NCBI RefSeq assembly: GCF_017310505.1
Contig: NZ_CP065957.1
Location: 2,046,001-2,110,000, forward strand
Direction: 5' to 3'
DNA from: Methylacidiphilum caldifontis
Lineage (GTDB): Bacteria; Verrucomicrobiota; Verrucomicrobiia; Methylacidiphilales; Methylacidiphilaceae
Length of the DNA stretch: 64,000 nt
In this document: positions 1-9,158 of the stretch, one piece after another
Layout of the letters: the number at the start of each line of letters is the position of its first letter
Numbering within the stretch: position 1 is the first letter of the stretch
Position numbers and translations under genes: made by a program
The notes under the pieces: model-generated
What the model saw: the letters and a program-made list of their open reading frames with translations, nothing else
Databases searched by the model: none
What the model was told of the DNA's origin: nothing

Positions 1-303
1 AAAATAATACAAGCTTTTTTTTATTGATTTGGGTATTTCATTAATTTCTTTAATAAGTCTATTCCAATTATCTTCTGTAACACATCTTTTATACCATAAC
101 TCATAATCGGAAGGATATTTTCTTTTGATATATTCAGACAGTTTTTGATAGCTTTCATCGAAATCTGTTTCAAAGAAAAAGTACGGGTCAAAAGGATCAT
201 TTATTAAATTGGAATGGATAAAAGCTATTTCTAGGTTTGAAATAACTTCAAGTGCATATTTAGGTTCACTATAGAATCTTATAACATTGGATGGAATATC
301 CAT
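1..303 (-). CDS. DUF2971-like protein, N-terminal part (cut by window edge)
   Basis: An open frame runs from an ATG at 303 down to base 1 without a stop, giving the first 101 residues of a longer protein. The opening (VIRFYSEPKYALEVISN, then SNLINDPFDPYFF at residues 31-43) has the pattern of DUF2971 proteins, whose N-termini read roughly 'lYKYrs...e.il.n..l...p..FNDPFD'. The function of that family is not established; members are often found in accessory or defence-associated loci. The gene lies 35 bases downstream of the FkbM methyltransferase on the same strand and is as AT-rich as that gene. The family call rests on the NDPFD block only. Confidence 0.55.
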   Translation of the reverse strand, partial: MDIPSNVIRFYSEPKYALEVISNLEIAFIHSNLINDPFDPYFFFETDFDESYQKLSEYIKRKYPSDYELWYKRCVTEDNWNRLIKEINEIPKSIKKSLYYF

Positions 304-337
304 AAAATAGTTCTTTTATTATTTTAGTAATATAGTT

Positions 338-1066
338 TTATGACATATTTTTAAAGAAAAAATCTCCTTGAATGCAATTCTCATATTTATCATAATATAA
401 ATTATATATTCCTTTCAATTTAAAACGATAAGAATTTAAAAATATTATAATATCATCAGCTAATGCCTGATTTAAATAGAGCTCACAAAAAGAGGATTCA
501 ACATATACATAAGAGAAAAATGGAAGCAAGTCTTCTGAACCATAAAGTACGTCTAGTTCATATCCTTGAACATCAATTTTCAATAGAGTAGGATTTACAA
601 TATCGTTTTTATTAATCCATTGAGTCAAAGGTGCTATTGGAACATTTATTGTTTCTTTATGCCCAGTTTTAGGAAATACCCTTAATTGATTTTCTCCAAT
701 AGGCAAAAAAGAAGAAGAATCATCTTGGTATGAAACATAAAAAGGACGTGTTTCTTTTTTTCTTCCTATTCCAGCTTCAATTAAATGTACAGTAGGATCA
801 TTTTTAAATATTTTTCTAAAAACTGACGCAGGGATAGGTAATGGTTCAAAGGCAAAAATTATTGCGTTAGGAAATAGATATTTCGCCATCAATGAAAATT
901 GTCCTCTATTTGCTCCTATATCAATTATTGTTTTACAATGTAAATTTTTTAATAATGATTTATGTTCTGCACCTGCATAAACACCATATTGTAAGCCTTT
1001 CCAAAAAAATGGATTAGAAATATTAAATAAAAATTTTTTAGATTTTTTATATAAATTATTTATCAT
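338..1066 (-). CDS. FkbM-family SAM-dependent methyltransferase
   Basis: A 242-residue class I methyltransferase. The SAM-binding motif I is visible as IIDIGANRGQFSLMAKYLFP (about residues 47-66), followed by the FAFEPLP block typical of FkbM, and a later LLKIDVQGYELDVLYG segment that is the second family hallmark. FkbM enzymes O-methylate sugars or other small hydroxylated substrates; in a polysaccharide locus a glycan O-methyl transfer is likely, but the acceptor is unknown. The start ATG overlaps the stop of the upstream GT2 gene (ATGA at 1063-1066), so the two are translationally coupled. Base composition is notably AT-rich compared with the export genes further upstream in the locus. Confidence 0.85.
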   Translation of the reverse strand: MINNLYKKSKKFLFNISNPFFWKGLQYGVYAGAEHKSLLKNLHCKTIIDIGANRGQFSLMAKYLFPNAIIFAFEPLPIPASVFRKIFKNDPTVHLIEAGIGRKKETRPFYVSYQDDSSSFLPIGENQLRVFPKTGHKETINVPIAPLTQWINKNDIVNPTLLKIDVQGYELDVLYGSEDLLPFFSYVYVESSFCELYLNQALADDIIIFLNSYRFKLKGIYNLYYDKYENCIQGDFFFKNMS

Positions 1067-1911
1067 TTTTGTTTAATTAATTGTCGTCGTTCATAAATTT
1101 TTGAGTCAATCAAAAATCGAAACCAAAATGTTTGTAATGTAAAGAAAATTAACCCTTCGATACCGTCTAAAATACCTAATTTAATAATATATCTATAAAA
1201 AAACAATAAATATGGTCTTATAAAAAGAGGTAAACTATTGTATTTTTCCTTCCACCACCTTTTCCTTTCTATTTTATTTCCAAATAATTTTCCCTTGATA
1301 ACATCTTTCTTGTTATTTTTATTTCTTGGTTCAGAAAGAATGTCATCTGCTTCCAAATCTGACCAACGATTGTGACGAATAATAAATTCACTTAAACTAG
1401 TACAAACATTGTCAATGATATATCCTTTTATTTTTATTGTTTTTCCTTCGACAATAAAATGTTGATCATATTTTTTTTCTTCGCATCTTCCGTATCCCGA
1501 ACGAAAAAGACGCAAATGCCATATAGGAGTCATTCCTCCATGTATGATTTTTTTATTAAGGAATATAACTAAACGTTGAATCATTATTCCATGAATGCCT
1601 GATAAATTCTCTTCGGATAAGCTGCTAATGGATTCAATTAAGTCATCAGATAAAAATTCTCCTGAATCTATATGAAATTGCCAATTGTATTTTGTAGCAA
1701 TATTCTTTATTGCCCAATTCCTTTGTTGACTATAAGTTACAAATTCGTGCTGAATAAAATGGATATTGTAAGATTTTAAAATTTTGATAGTATCATCGCT
1801 GCTAAATGAATCAACAGCGTTAATGTCGTCTGATATTTGATAAAGATTAGTAATTGCTTTTTCTAAGTATTGTTCAGAATTATATGTTAATAAAATTACA
1901 GATACTTTCAT
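1063..1911 (-). CDS. Glycosyltransferase family 2 (WaaE/KdtX-like)
   Basis: A 282-residue GT-A fold glycosyltransferase. The N-terminus MKVSVILLTYNSEQYLEKAI and the following VDSFSSDDT block are the nucleotide-sugar binding start of family GT2, close to the WaaE/KdtX subgroup (VDSFSTDGT type). The usual metal-binding DAD/DADE site is replaced by HIDSGEFLSDD near residue 80, as in several members of this subgroup. The protein is probably cytoplasmic and acts on an undecaprenyl-linked glycan, but donor and acceptor cannot be read from the sequence. Its stop codon overlaps the start of the FkbM methyltransferase downstream. It sits at the distal end of the exopolysaccharide locus. Confidence 0.85.
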   Translation of the reverse strand: MKVSVILLTYNSEQYLEKAITNLYQISDDINAVDSFSSDDTIKILKSYNIHFIQHEFVTYSQQRNWAIKNIATKYNWQFHIDSGEFLSDDLIESISSLSEENLSGIHGIMIQRLVIFLNKKIIHGGMTPIWHLRLFRSGYGRCEEKKYDQHFIVEGKTIKIKGYIIDNVCTSLSEFIIRHNRWSDLEADDILSEPRNKNNKKDVIKGKLFGNKIERKRWWKEKYNSLPLFIRPYLLFFYRYIIKLGILDGIEGLIFFTLQTFWFRFLIDSKIYERRQLIKQK

Positions 1912-1942
1912 TAAAGAAATATATTTAGAAGAAGACTATTTG

Positions 1943-4900
1943 TTATCTCTCAATAGAGAAAAAGCCCCATGATGAGGGATTAATTGCCGCTTCAATAGAA
2001 AGATCGTTTACCATGCCTGTGGTTTTATTTGACCAAAACATCCGTAATACATCGTTTTGACCTGATTTATCTGAGTAAATCACTCCAAAATCTCCTCGAT
2101 AAACTGTCCCTGTTTTTGGAGAAAAGTTTATGTCCTTTAGTGGGATTGATGCATAAAGGGAATAAGCTTTTTGATCTTTTTCCAATAAAATTTTTGCATC
2201 CTTTAACTGAACCACTTCATCCACTTTAGTAACCCCTATGGGTGAAGCAAAAGCAACCGGATTAGTTGCTCCTTCCTTTTTATATCGATAAAGAATTGCA
2301 ATAGGCTTCTCTTGGAAAACTGAAAAAAGAAGTCTAATGTCTCCTTCCTCAACCTCATTGGTGTTTTTAGAATTTTCATTTTTGGTTCTTATGTCGAAGA
2401 CAACAGCATCACCGGTTTTGAAAAGTTTTGTTGGATCAATGCCTCGATTAATCATCGGGCTGTCATCCAAAACATTTTTAAAACCAATGTAGATGTAATC
2501 TTTGTCAAATACCCATGTAGCCAAGGCAGAATGAGTTTTATCGAAGAAAATGGATGCAGCAGAGTGTGGACTATCCCATGGGAATATGTTTTTTGAAGGA
2601 ATACCAAAAGCAGGTTCAGACAAAAATTTTATGCTTAAAGTAGGAAAATTGTTTTCTTTTTTATTTTTATCTTCTAGGGTTCCTTGAGATTCATAATCAA
2701 CAACTATTGGAGATAAAACCATTTTTTTTATTGTCTCCATACCTTGGATTTTAGCCACAATTACGCATTCTCTACCATCGCTGACTGGTCCAATAAGATA
2801 GTATTGTCCATCTGCAGGATTTTTAAAAAATTGTCCTCCAAAACTTTCTCCTCCTGCAGATGTGCTATCTATAAGCATGTTCCTATAAGGAACTTGGGGA
2901 AGGACATCGGGAGCGCTTCGACAATCTTTAAATAAACTGCCAATAAAAAGACCATCGGTTGTAAACAAATACCGTTCTCCTAAATTACCAGCTAAACAAA
3001 ATATTTCACCAATATCTTTTCCGCCATCAGCTGATCCAAGCACATAGAGCGGCCCAATCAGTCTTCCTGGATAAGATTGAGCTGAATAATGGCTGCCGTG
3101 GACTCCTGGCCAAGGATCTGGATATTGCCATAAAAGCTTTCCTTCCGGTGAGAACATCATCAAAGGATCAGTAATAACAAGAATGTTTCCTTTTGAGTCA
3201 CACCATCCTTCTGGTGGGTCATAGCCCTTTTTAGAGTTTTGGTAGGTAAAAATTTTTTTTCTTTTGTTCAAGTAATACACAGGCGATCCAACATCATTAA
3301 GACCATAGCAGGGTAGTGACCAACCTGTGAGTTGATCATTTTTGTCGACGGAAAACCAATAAAGTGAGAGGTCTTGGCTAAAAATGGGCATCCACCATGC
3401 ACCTTTAAAAAGAGGATCTTCTAAACTTTGATGAAGTAGAGCCAGTTCATTTTCTTCAACAAGACCGTCACCGTCTTGATCTATCCATAAAAAGGTGTTA
3501 TTTAACCTGTAGCCCTTTTGGTTAGACTCAAATTGGAAAAGGCTCCAGATTTGGTCCCTGCCATAAAAGTTCCCTATCTGCGTTTTTCCCCATCCTTCCC
3601 CAAAGAACAAGCAGGGAAAAGTTTTTTTAGCCCAATTCAATGCACTACTCTCAAAAAAAAGATTTTTTTCAATTACTTCTGGCAATAAGCAATTATCAGA
3701 TAAAAAATAACCAATAGTACCCAATGCGACTTTAGGCTTAGCGGTATAGTGATCAGTTAATTCAGAAATGCAAGCATAGTTTTGCATTCCGCTTATAAGC
3801 CATTTTTTAGAATTATATGTAACTATTCTTTGAATTATCCCTTCACCAGCAAGCCCCCCGGCTAAAGGACCAAAAAGAGCGTTAGATTTAAGTTCTCGCC
3901 ATAAAACGCTTATTACTCTCCACAGTCCTTTGTTCCAATCAAGTTCAACACCATTCCCCATTACTATTCCAAAAGTTGGATTCTTGGGATCGATAATGCA
4001 TCCTTCCCCAGCATAATAGGTAGAACCACAAAACTCGTTTATGATCTTTCCTTCTTTGCTCCATACACTTATTCTTCTTGGAGCATTATCCCATTCTGCC
4101 ACCCAAAGGTTGCCCATGGGATCAATGCCCAAACACCATGGAAAAAACATAGTTTCAGGATTATAAATCCCCGATGCATTTCTCCCTCCTTTTTTTCCAA
4201 TCGAACTTAATGGTTTGCCTTCCTTAGAAAAAACCTTTATATTCATTGCCTTGCCCCATTCGGAAACATAAATCCGTTCATCTTTGTCCAGGGCAATGCC
4301 AATAGGAGCTGAAAGTCCTGATTCAATAAGAGGAATAAATCCTTTATTTTCATTCCATCTATAAACTTTCTTATCACTAATGATGAAAAGTTCTCCTTTT
4401 TTATTAGAAGCAATACCTGCGGGTTTCTTTACGGGAATTTCTCGGATAAAATGGCCTTCTTCGTCTACAACAAGGATTTTGTCTTCAAAATAAAGAGAAC
4501 AATAGAGATAGCTTTCATCAGAGGTAAATCCAATGGCTTGTTTTTGTGCCCAGTCAGCATCTAGTCTTCCTTCTTCGTAAGCTTTACCGAGCCTCTCTTT
4601 AAGTGGAGGAGGTTTTTGGGCATCGAAATGGCCAATAATTTGATAAGGACTATTGTTGGAAAAAGGAATGGGAGTCCCATCTTTGGCTTTATAGCGGTAT
4701 AATCTTAACTCCCCTGGAGGAACCCCATAACTTGATAAACAACCTTCGACGACCATGTAAAGATAGGGTCCCATTCGGGTAATCATTCCACCATTAATCC
4801 CTCCTATTCCCCATTGCTTTTTACCTTCGAAATCCAAAGCCATAACAGTACATGCCCCTTCGGCCGTAGCAGCTGCAATATATACGTATTGATCATCAAC

Positions 4901-6031
4901 TGCTAAAGCGAAGGGATTTTCATGATTGGAAAGCCAACCCCCTTTGCCATCAGGAATAAGCCATTGGGGATCTCCAGGGTTTCCAAATGCAAACTGATAA
5001 GCAAGATGAAATGGGCGATGACAAAGTCCACGCACCACATATTTGCCAGAAGGAACCTCATTACCAAGATCATCTTTACCATCCCAATAGTCTGTATTTT
5101 CCCCTTTTTTCCTAGGAACGTCCGCTATAAGGTTTCTGATTCTTCTGCCAGTGCTATCTTCTATTACAAGTGTAACATGCTGGTCTTGCTCTAACGTGTA
5201 ATGGATAGGATATTTTCCAGTAGTGGGATAAGGATTGAATTCAACGGAGTCTATTTTAGATTCAAGAATAGAAGCTTTTGAGTATAGATGGGTTGAGTCT
5301 GAAAGTTCAAGAGAACCCCAAGAATCGGGATCTGTCCAGAAAAATTCTCTCTTAGGCTTTTCGGGGTTAATAAGATCAGCAAACCTGTGCTCAGGCCAAT
5401 CTTTTCCATTTTCCCGTCCCCAAAAAAACTCCAAACCACACTTAAGTTTTTCATGGACCCAAGGTTTTATTTTTTGTAAAAGTTCCCATGGAATAGCTAT
5501 TTCTTCATCGTATCCATCATTATGTTCAGATTTTTTAAAAGCGACCTTAATACCTAGCTTTTTCCCATCTTGGATATCTTCGTATGGACTTTCATTAGGA
5601 TTCCATAGTCCAATATGGATACTTACCCAAGGGAGTTGCTTAGGTGTGTAATACCAAATGGTAAAGTGTATGATTTTATCAGGTGTTTTAAGCCGGATTT
5701 GAGTCGCATCCGATTTCCATCCGCCTTGAGGATCAAAAACAGGATCGATTGCATTTACTAAAGGTGTTTTGTCTTTATACCGAAAGGCAAAATAAAGATA
5801 ATTTTCATCATACATGGCCATTGTTTGAACCGCATGGGTATTTTTCAAGGTAGATAAATCATAACAACTCGGGATAGACGTGGAAAAATCCCACTCTTTG
5901 AGATCCGCGTCAATAGTAATCGGTTTTGAACAACGTAAAGCATTAAGGGTGATATTTGATGTTTCTTGGGGAAAAAGGGAGAATTGAGCTAGAAATAAGA
6001 ATAAAAGTAAAAAGAAATAGAGAGCTTTCAC
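1943..6031 (-). CDS. Large secreted multidomain protein: CBM9-like, FlgD-like, beta-propeller, CBM9-like
   Basis: A 1,362-residue protein starting at GTG 6031 with a clear signal peptide (MKALYFFLLLFLFLAQFSLF). Residues about 30-245 look like a CBM9-type sugar-binding module (ITIDADLKEWD start, later DATQIRL). Residues about 265-340 resemble a FlgD-type Ig domain (GKYPIHYTL, DYWDGKDDLGNEVPSGKYVVRG). A long stretch to about 1110 has NHL/SMP-30-like propeller repeats (GIALDKDERIYVSEW, LGIDPMGNLWVAEW). A perfect EF-hand loop, DQDGDGLVEENE, lies at about 850-861. The C-terminal 200 residues again look CBM9-like (WVFDKDYIYIGFKN). No enzyme signature is obvious. The position among glycosyltransferases suggests an extracellular role on the polymer. 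Domain calls are by eye; boundaries are approximate. Confidence 0.75.
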   Translation of the reverse strand: MKALYFFLLLFLFLAQFSLFPQETSNITLNALRCSKPITIDADLKEWDFSTSIPSCYDLSTLKNTHAVQTMAMYDENYLYFAFRYKDKTPLVNAIDPVFDPQGGWKSDATQIRLKTPDKIIHFTIWYYTPKQLPWVSIHIGLWNPNESPYEDIQDGKKLGIKVAFKKSEHNDGYDEEIAIPWELLQKIKPWVHEKLKCGLEFFWGRENGKDWPEHRFADLINPEKPKREFFWTDPDSWGSLELSDSTHLYSKASILESKIDSVEFNPYPTTGKYPIHYTLEQDQHVTLVIEDSTGRRIRNLIADVPRKKGENTDYWDGKDDLGNEVPSGKYVVRGLCHRPFHLAYQFAFGNPGDPQWLIPDGKGGWLSNHENPFALAVDDQYVYIAAATAEGACTVMALDFEGKKQWGIGGINGGMITRMGPYLYMVVEGCLSSYGVPPGELRLYRYKAKDGTPIPFSNNSPYQIIGHFDAQKPPPLKERLGKAYEEGRLDADWAQKQAIGFTSDESYLYCSLYFEDKILVVDEEGHFIREIPVKKPAGIASNKKGELFIISDKKVYRWNENKGFIPLIESGLSAPIGIALDKDERIYVSEWGKAMNIKVFSKEGKPLSSIGKKGGRNASGIYNPETMFFPWCLGIDPMGNLWVAEWDNAPRRISVWSKEGKIINEFCGSTYYAGEGCIIDPKNPTFGIVMGNGVELDWNKGLWRVISVLWRELKSNALFGPLAGGLAGEGIIQRIVTYNSKKWLISGMQNYACISELTDHYTAKPKVALGTIGYFLSDNCLLPEVIEKNLFFESSALNWAKKTFPCLFFGEGWGKTQIGNFYGRDQIWSLFQFESNQKGYRLNNTFLWIDQDGDGLVEENELALLHQSLEDPLFKGAWWMPIFSQDLSLYWFSVDKNDQLTGWSLPCYGLNDVGSPVYYLNKRKKIFTYQNSKKGYDPPEGWCDSKGNILVITDPLMMFSPEGKLLWQYPDPWPGVHGSHYSAQSYPGRLIGPLYVLGSADGGKDIGEIFCLAGNLGERYLFTTDGLFIGSLFKDCRSAPDVLPQVPYRNMLIDSTSAGGESFGGQFFKNPADGQYYLIGPVSDGRECVIVAKIQGMETIKKMVLSPIVVDYESQGTLEDKNKKENNFPTLSIKFLSEPAFGIPSKNIFPWDSPHSAASIFFDKTHSALATWVFDKDYIYIGFKNVLDDSPMINRGIDPTKLFKTGDAVVFDIRTKNENSKNTNEVEEGDIRLLFSVFQEKPIAILYRYKKEGATNPVAFASPIGVTKVDEVVQLKDAKILLEKDQKAYSLYASIPLKDINFSPKTGTVYRGDFGVIYSDKSGQNDVLRMFWSNKTTGMVNDLSIEAAINPSSWGFFSIER

Positions 6032-6076
6032 ATCATTATCTGGAACCGATAGACTGTTGAAAAAAAAAAAATAATA

Positions 6077-7261
6077 TTAACGATTACTTTTATGGGACTC
6101 GATGATTTTTTTAAATTCTTCTTCCAATGCCTGTGTTGTTGCTTCTAGAGAATATCGGTTTTCGACGAGTTTTCTTCCTCTTTTGCCCATCTCCTTAGCT
6201 AATTGTGGATTTTTTAGAAGTTTAATACAGGCCTTTGCAATCTCATCAACGTTGCATGAAACAACTAGTCCTGCACCAGCTTCCTCTACTTCTCTCCAAA
6301 TATTCACTTTGTTAGAAATAACAACTGCAAGCTCCATAGCCATAGCCTCGATCACAGCTATACCAAAACTTTCTGTATAGGATGGAAGAACAAAAAGATT
6401 CGCTAGAGAAAGAATCGCTCTTTTTTTTTCCTCTAGGAGCATCCCTGTAAAAATTACCTGATCTTCAATTCTATATTCTTTAATCCATCCTCTGACTTTT
6501 TCTCCATAGCCCTCGTTGTCAGGACCAGCAAGAACTAGAAAAAGGTTAGAAATTTCTTTTCGAATTTTGGCAAAGGCGGGAATTAAAAGATCGAGACCCT
6601 TTTTAAAATTGATCCTACTAAAAAAAAGAAGGATTTTTTTGTTTTTTAATTCATGGAAGTATTTTTCTGCAAGATTTGGATTAGGAATGTAATAATTTAA
6701 CTGAATTCCGTAAGGAATTACAAAAGACTTGGCTTTTAAATTTAAGGGAGAAACAAGATTTTTTTCTTCAATGGCCGTAAAATGAATAGCTGCAGCCTTG
6801 TTTAAATTTCGAAATTCGAAAAGTATTTCATAAATATTTTTAATATGTCTATTTTTTTTATACAAATAGGGATCAAGGGAACCATGAGGGTGAATAATAT
6901 AAGGAATGTTTTTTCTTCTTGCATAATATGAGCTGATAGTAGGAGGAAAACGATAGAGAGAATAGATATAAACAATATCAAATCGCGATATATTTTTTGA
7001 TAGAAATCGAACTAAATCAAAAGAAAAATAATAATAACGTGATAAGAAAAAATTACGAAGCGTAATTGGAAAAACGTGGATGCAGATTCCTTTATTTTGG
7101 AATATTGAAAGAAGAGAAGAGTCTATATCTTGTAAATCCTCTGTTGCACAAATTTCTACCCTGTAGCCTTTGTTATGTAAACATTCAGCAGTTTCAAGGC
7201 AGGCTTTTGTAGGTCCCCCATGACGGAATGATAGGCTACAGATAACAAAGAGAATATTCAT
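6077..7261 (-). CDS. Glycosyltransferase family 4 (GT-B fold)
   Basis: A 394-residue retaining glycosyltransferase. The N-terminal Rossmann half begins MNILFVICSLSFRHGGPTKACLE, the GGP turn being typical of GT4 donors/acceptor loops. The C-terminal half carries KKILLFFSRINFKKGLDLLIPAF and then LANLFVLPSYTESFGIAVIEAMAM, the EX7E signature of GT4 with the SFGIAVIEAMA block. It probably transfers one sugar to the lipid-linked repeat unit at the cytoplasmic face. It lies 45 bases upstream of the 1,362-residue secreted protein on the same strand and downstream of a broken methyltransferase gene. Substrate unknown. Confidence 0.88.
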   Translation of the reverse strand: MNILFVICSLSFRHGGPTKACLETAECLHNKGYRVEICATEDLQDIDSSLLSIFQNKGICIHVFPITLRNFFLSRYYYFSFDLVRFLSKNISRFDIVYIYSLYRFPPTISSYYARRKNIPYIIHPHGSLDPYLYKKNRHIKNIYEILFEFRNLNKAAAIHFTAIEEKNLVSPLNLKAKSFVIPYGIQLNYYIPNPNLAEKYFHELKNKKILLFFSRINFKKGLDLLIPAFAKIRKEISNLFLVLAGPDNEGYGEKVRGWIKEYRIEDQVIFTGMLLEEKKRAILSLANLFVLPSYTESFGIAVIEAMAMELAVVISNKVNIWREVEEAGAGLVVSCNVDEIAKACIKLLKNPQLAKEMGKRGRKLVENRYSLEATTQALEEEFKKIIESHKSNR

Positions 7262-7350
7262 TTTTTGTAATATGCTTGATATCTGGATTTAATAGTAATT
7301 TAATTGTTACAAGTAATGATATGCTAAAGCAACATTGAATATATAGGTGT

Positions 7351-8186
7351 TCATGAAGTAGAATTATAAATAACAAAAATAATAACATCGCTAATAAATA
7401 TCCAGCGTTTATAAATAGGAGGCAAAAGTTTATCAATAATCTGCCATATAATTAAAGCCCTTGGAGAAATGTCTTCAATAACATACCATCATCCAGGAGT
7501 CAATTTTTTTAATGCATATAACAAAGTTGCTAAATTTGCATTTGGTGAATGTAAACCGTCATCTATAATTAAATGAAATTCATTTTTTATATTATTCTCA
7601 AGTTCTTGGAATGGTAACAAATTAGTTTGATCTACATGATAAGTTTTAATATTTTTATCTTCAAACATAATTTTTCTGTCAATATCCGCACCGTAGATAT
7701 TAGCTTTTGGCCTATATTCGCTAAATGCACGAAGAGAAGCTCCTGGTTTTCCCTTTTTACCCATATTAGATGCGATATTTTTGTTTGTAGTACCAATTCC
7801 GAATTCCATAATTGTTAAATCATTGGGTAAAATATCAAATATTGGTCCATATATATAGTGATACTTATGAACATTTGCTTTGTCGCTTCCCCATTTATCT
7901 AATAATGATTTTAACTCGTCATAAGCAGAACTTTTGTTTAAAATCTCAGGAAAACATTCAATTGGTAATGGTTCTAACAAAGGACCTTTTATTGTTTGTA
8001 AAATATTTCCTAGAAGAGGAAATGTTTGATTTGCAGATTTTAAAGATAAATCAGCAGCATTCTGTATGATCCAGAAGAATTAGGAGTAAAAATAGATAAT
8101 TCCTTGATAATTTTTATATTATTTTTGTTTATATAACGATAAATTGGTGTTATAAATATTTTTTTTAATCTTATAGAAATTTTCAT
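7351..8186 (-). pseudogene. Broken class I SAM methyltransferase (frameshift plus in-frame TGA)
   Basis: The reading frame opens at ATG 8186 (MKISIRLKKIFITPIYRY) and hits TAA at 8040-8042 after 48 codons. A different frame continues the protein from about 8085 downward (QNAADLSLKSANQTFPLLGN), so a frameshift lies near 8060-8085. This second frame contains LDKWGSDKANVHKYHYIY, IMEFGIGTTNKNIASNMG (SAM site) and LIIDDGLHSPNANLATL, then meets TGA at 7489-7491 within LKKLTPG-stop-WYVIEDI. Related methyltransferases read PGGWYVIEDI there, so a GGA to TGA change is likely. The frame then runs to a stop at 7351. Two independent lesions argue for a dead gene rather than a sequencing slip. It once probably modified a sugar of the same polysaccharide. 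Confidence 0.8.
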
Positions 8187-8251
8187 GTTTATTATCTTTA
8201 ATCATTATTATTCATATTATTAAAATATATATTGTATTCTAAATACATCCA

Positions 8252-8968
8252 TTAGGCTTTGATAATAGGTCCTTCTGCTGTAATCCAACGGTTGTGTGGG
8301 GTGGGACGCATTTCGGGAAGAGCAAAACGCCACCATCCATTTTTTATTATAGAAAGTTTATATCCATAAGTAGACAAAAATTTTATGCATTCATTTTCAA
8401 GTTGTTTTGAATGGGTTTCGATCAATATATCCAGATTTCCAGATTTTATAATGTTTCGTCCACTATGTAGAACATTCAATTCGTATCCATCAACATCGAT
8501 TTTTAAGAATACACGTTCATTGGCTTTATTTAATAGACTATCTAAAGCAATTTCATCATTACATCTATTATTACCTATAAACTTATTTATAATAATTATA
8601 TTATTTATATTGTAATTTGAAGATATGTTTATTTTTATATTTTCATTTAATATATCTATTACAGACATATCAGGTTCAACAGCTATTATCTTATGTGCAT
8701 GATCATGTTTTATAAAATATGCTAATAATTCACCAGTTCCTGCACCTATATCAACTAACCATTTACATCTTTGAATACATTTTTTAATGAAACTATGCGT
8801 TTCTCTTTCCCATAGACCGAAATAAACCTGAGATTGACATTCTAAATCCAATTTTAGCTCTAATCCCTTAAATAGACCAAATGGAACTCTATATTTTAAT
8901 CTTCCTTTTGGAACTATTAAGTTTTTTATCCAGGATAACGGTCGAATAGAAGTCTGATTTATACTCAT
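8252..8968 (-). CDS. FkbM-family SAM-dependent methyltransferase
   Basis: A methyltransferase of about 238 residues. Motif I reads WLVDIGAGTGELLAYFIKHD, followed by IIAVEPDMSVIDILNENIK, and the family's second block is VFLKIDVDGYELNVLHSGR. The open frame extends upstream to a TTG at 9010, but the extra residues are a hydrophobic string unlike the family, so the ATG at 8968 (MSINQTSIRPLSW) is preferred; no good Shine-Dalgarno sequence decides between them. Probably O-methylates a sugar in the locus. Extremely AT-rich, with several near-poly-Ile/Asn segments, which may indicate a separate origin from the exporter genes. Confidence 0.8.
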   Translation of the reverse strand: MSINQTSIRPLSWIKNLIVPKGRLKYRVPFGLFKGLELKLDLECQSQVYFGLWERETHSFIKKCIQRCKWLVDIGAGTGELLAYFIKHDHAHKIIAVEPDMSVIDILNENIKINISSNYNINNIIIINKFIGNNRCNDEIALDSLLNKANERVFLKIDVDGYELNVLHSGRNIIKSGNLDILIETHSKQLENECIKFLSTYGYKLSIIKNGWWRFALPEMRPTPHNRWITAEGPIIKA

Positions 8969-9158
8969 AATTATTGTAAAGAATATAATAAAAAGTATCA
9001 AGAAAGGCAATATTTAATAAATAACAAAAAAAATATATATTTATATATTAACATTACACCTTATGAAAAGAGAAAAATAAGATCTTATAAATATGGAGTT
9101 AAAAAGAAAACAAAGATAAAAGAAAATAAATTATTCTTACGGTAAATAGCAATCATAA

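Noticed and set aside
7236-7436. 66-codon hydrophobic minus-strand open frame
   Set aside because: It overlaps the GT4 start and the tail of the broken methyltransferase; the hydrophobic run is an out-of-frame reading.
7489-7491. TGA read as an amino acid (recoding)
   Set aside because: Other genes here end normally with TGA (for example the GT2 at 1063), and the same gene also carries a frameshift, so simple decay explains it.
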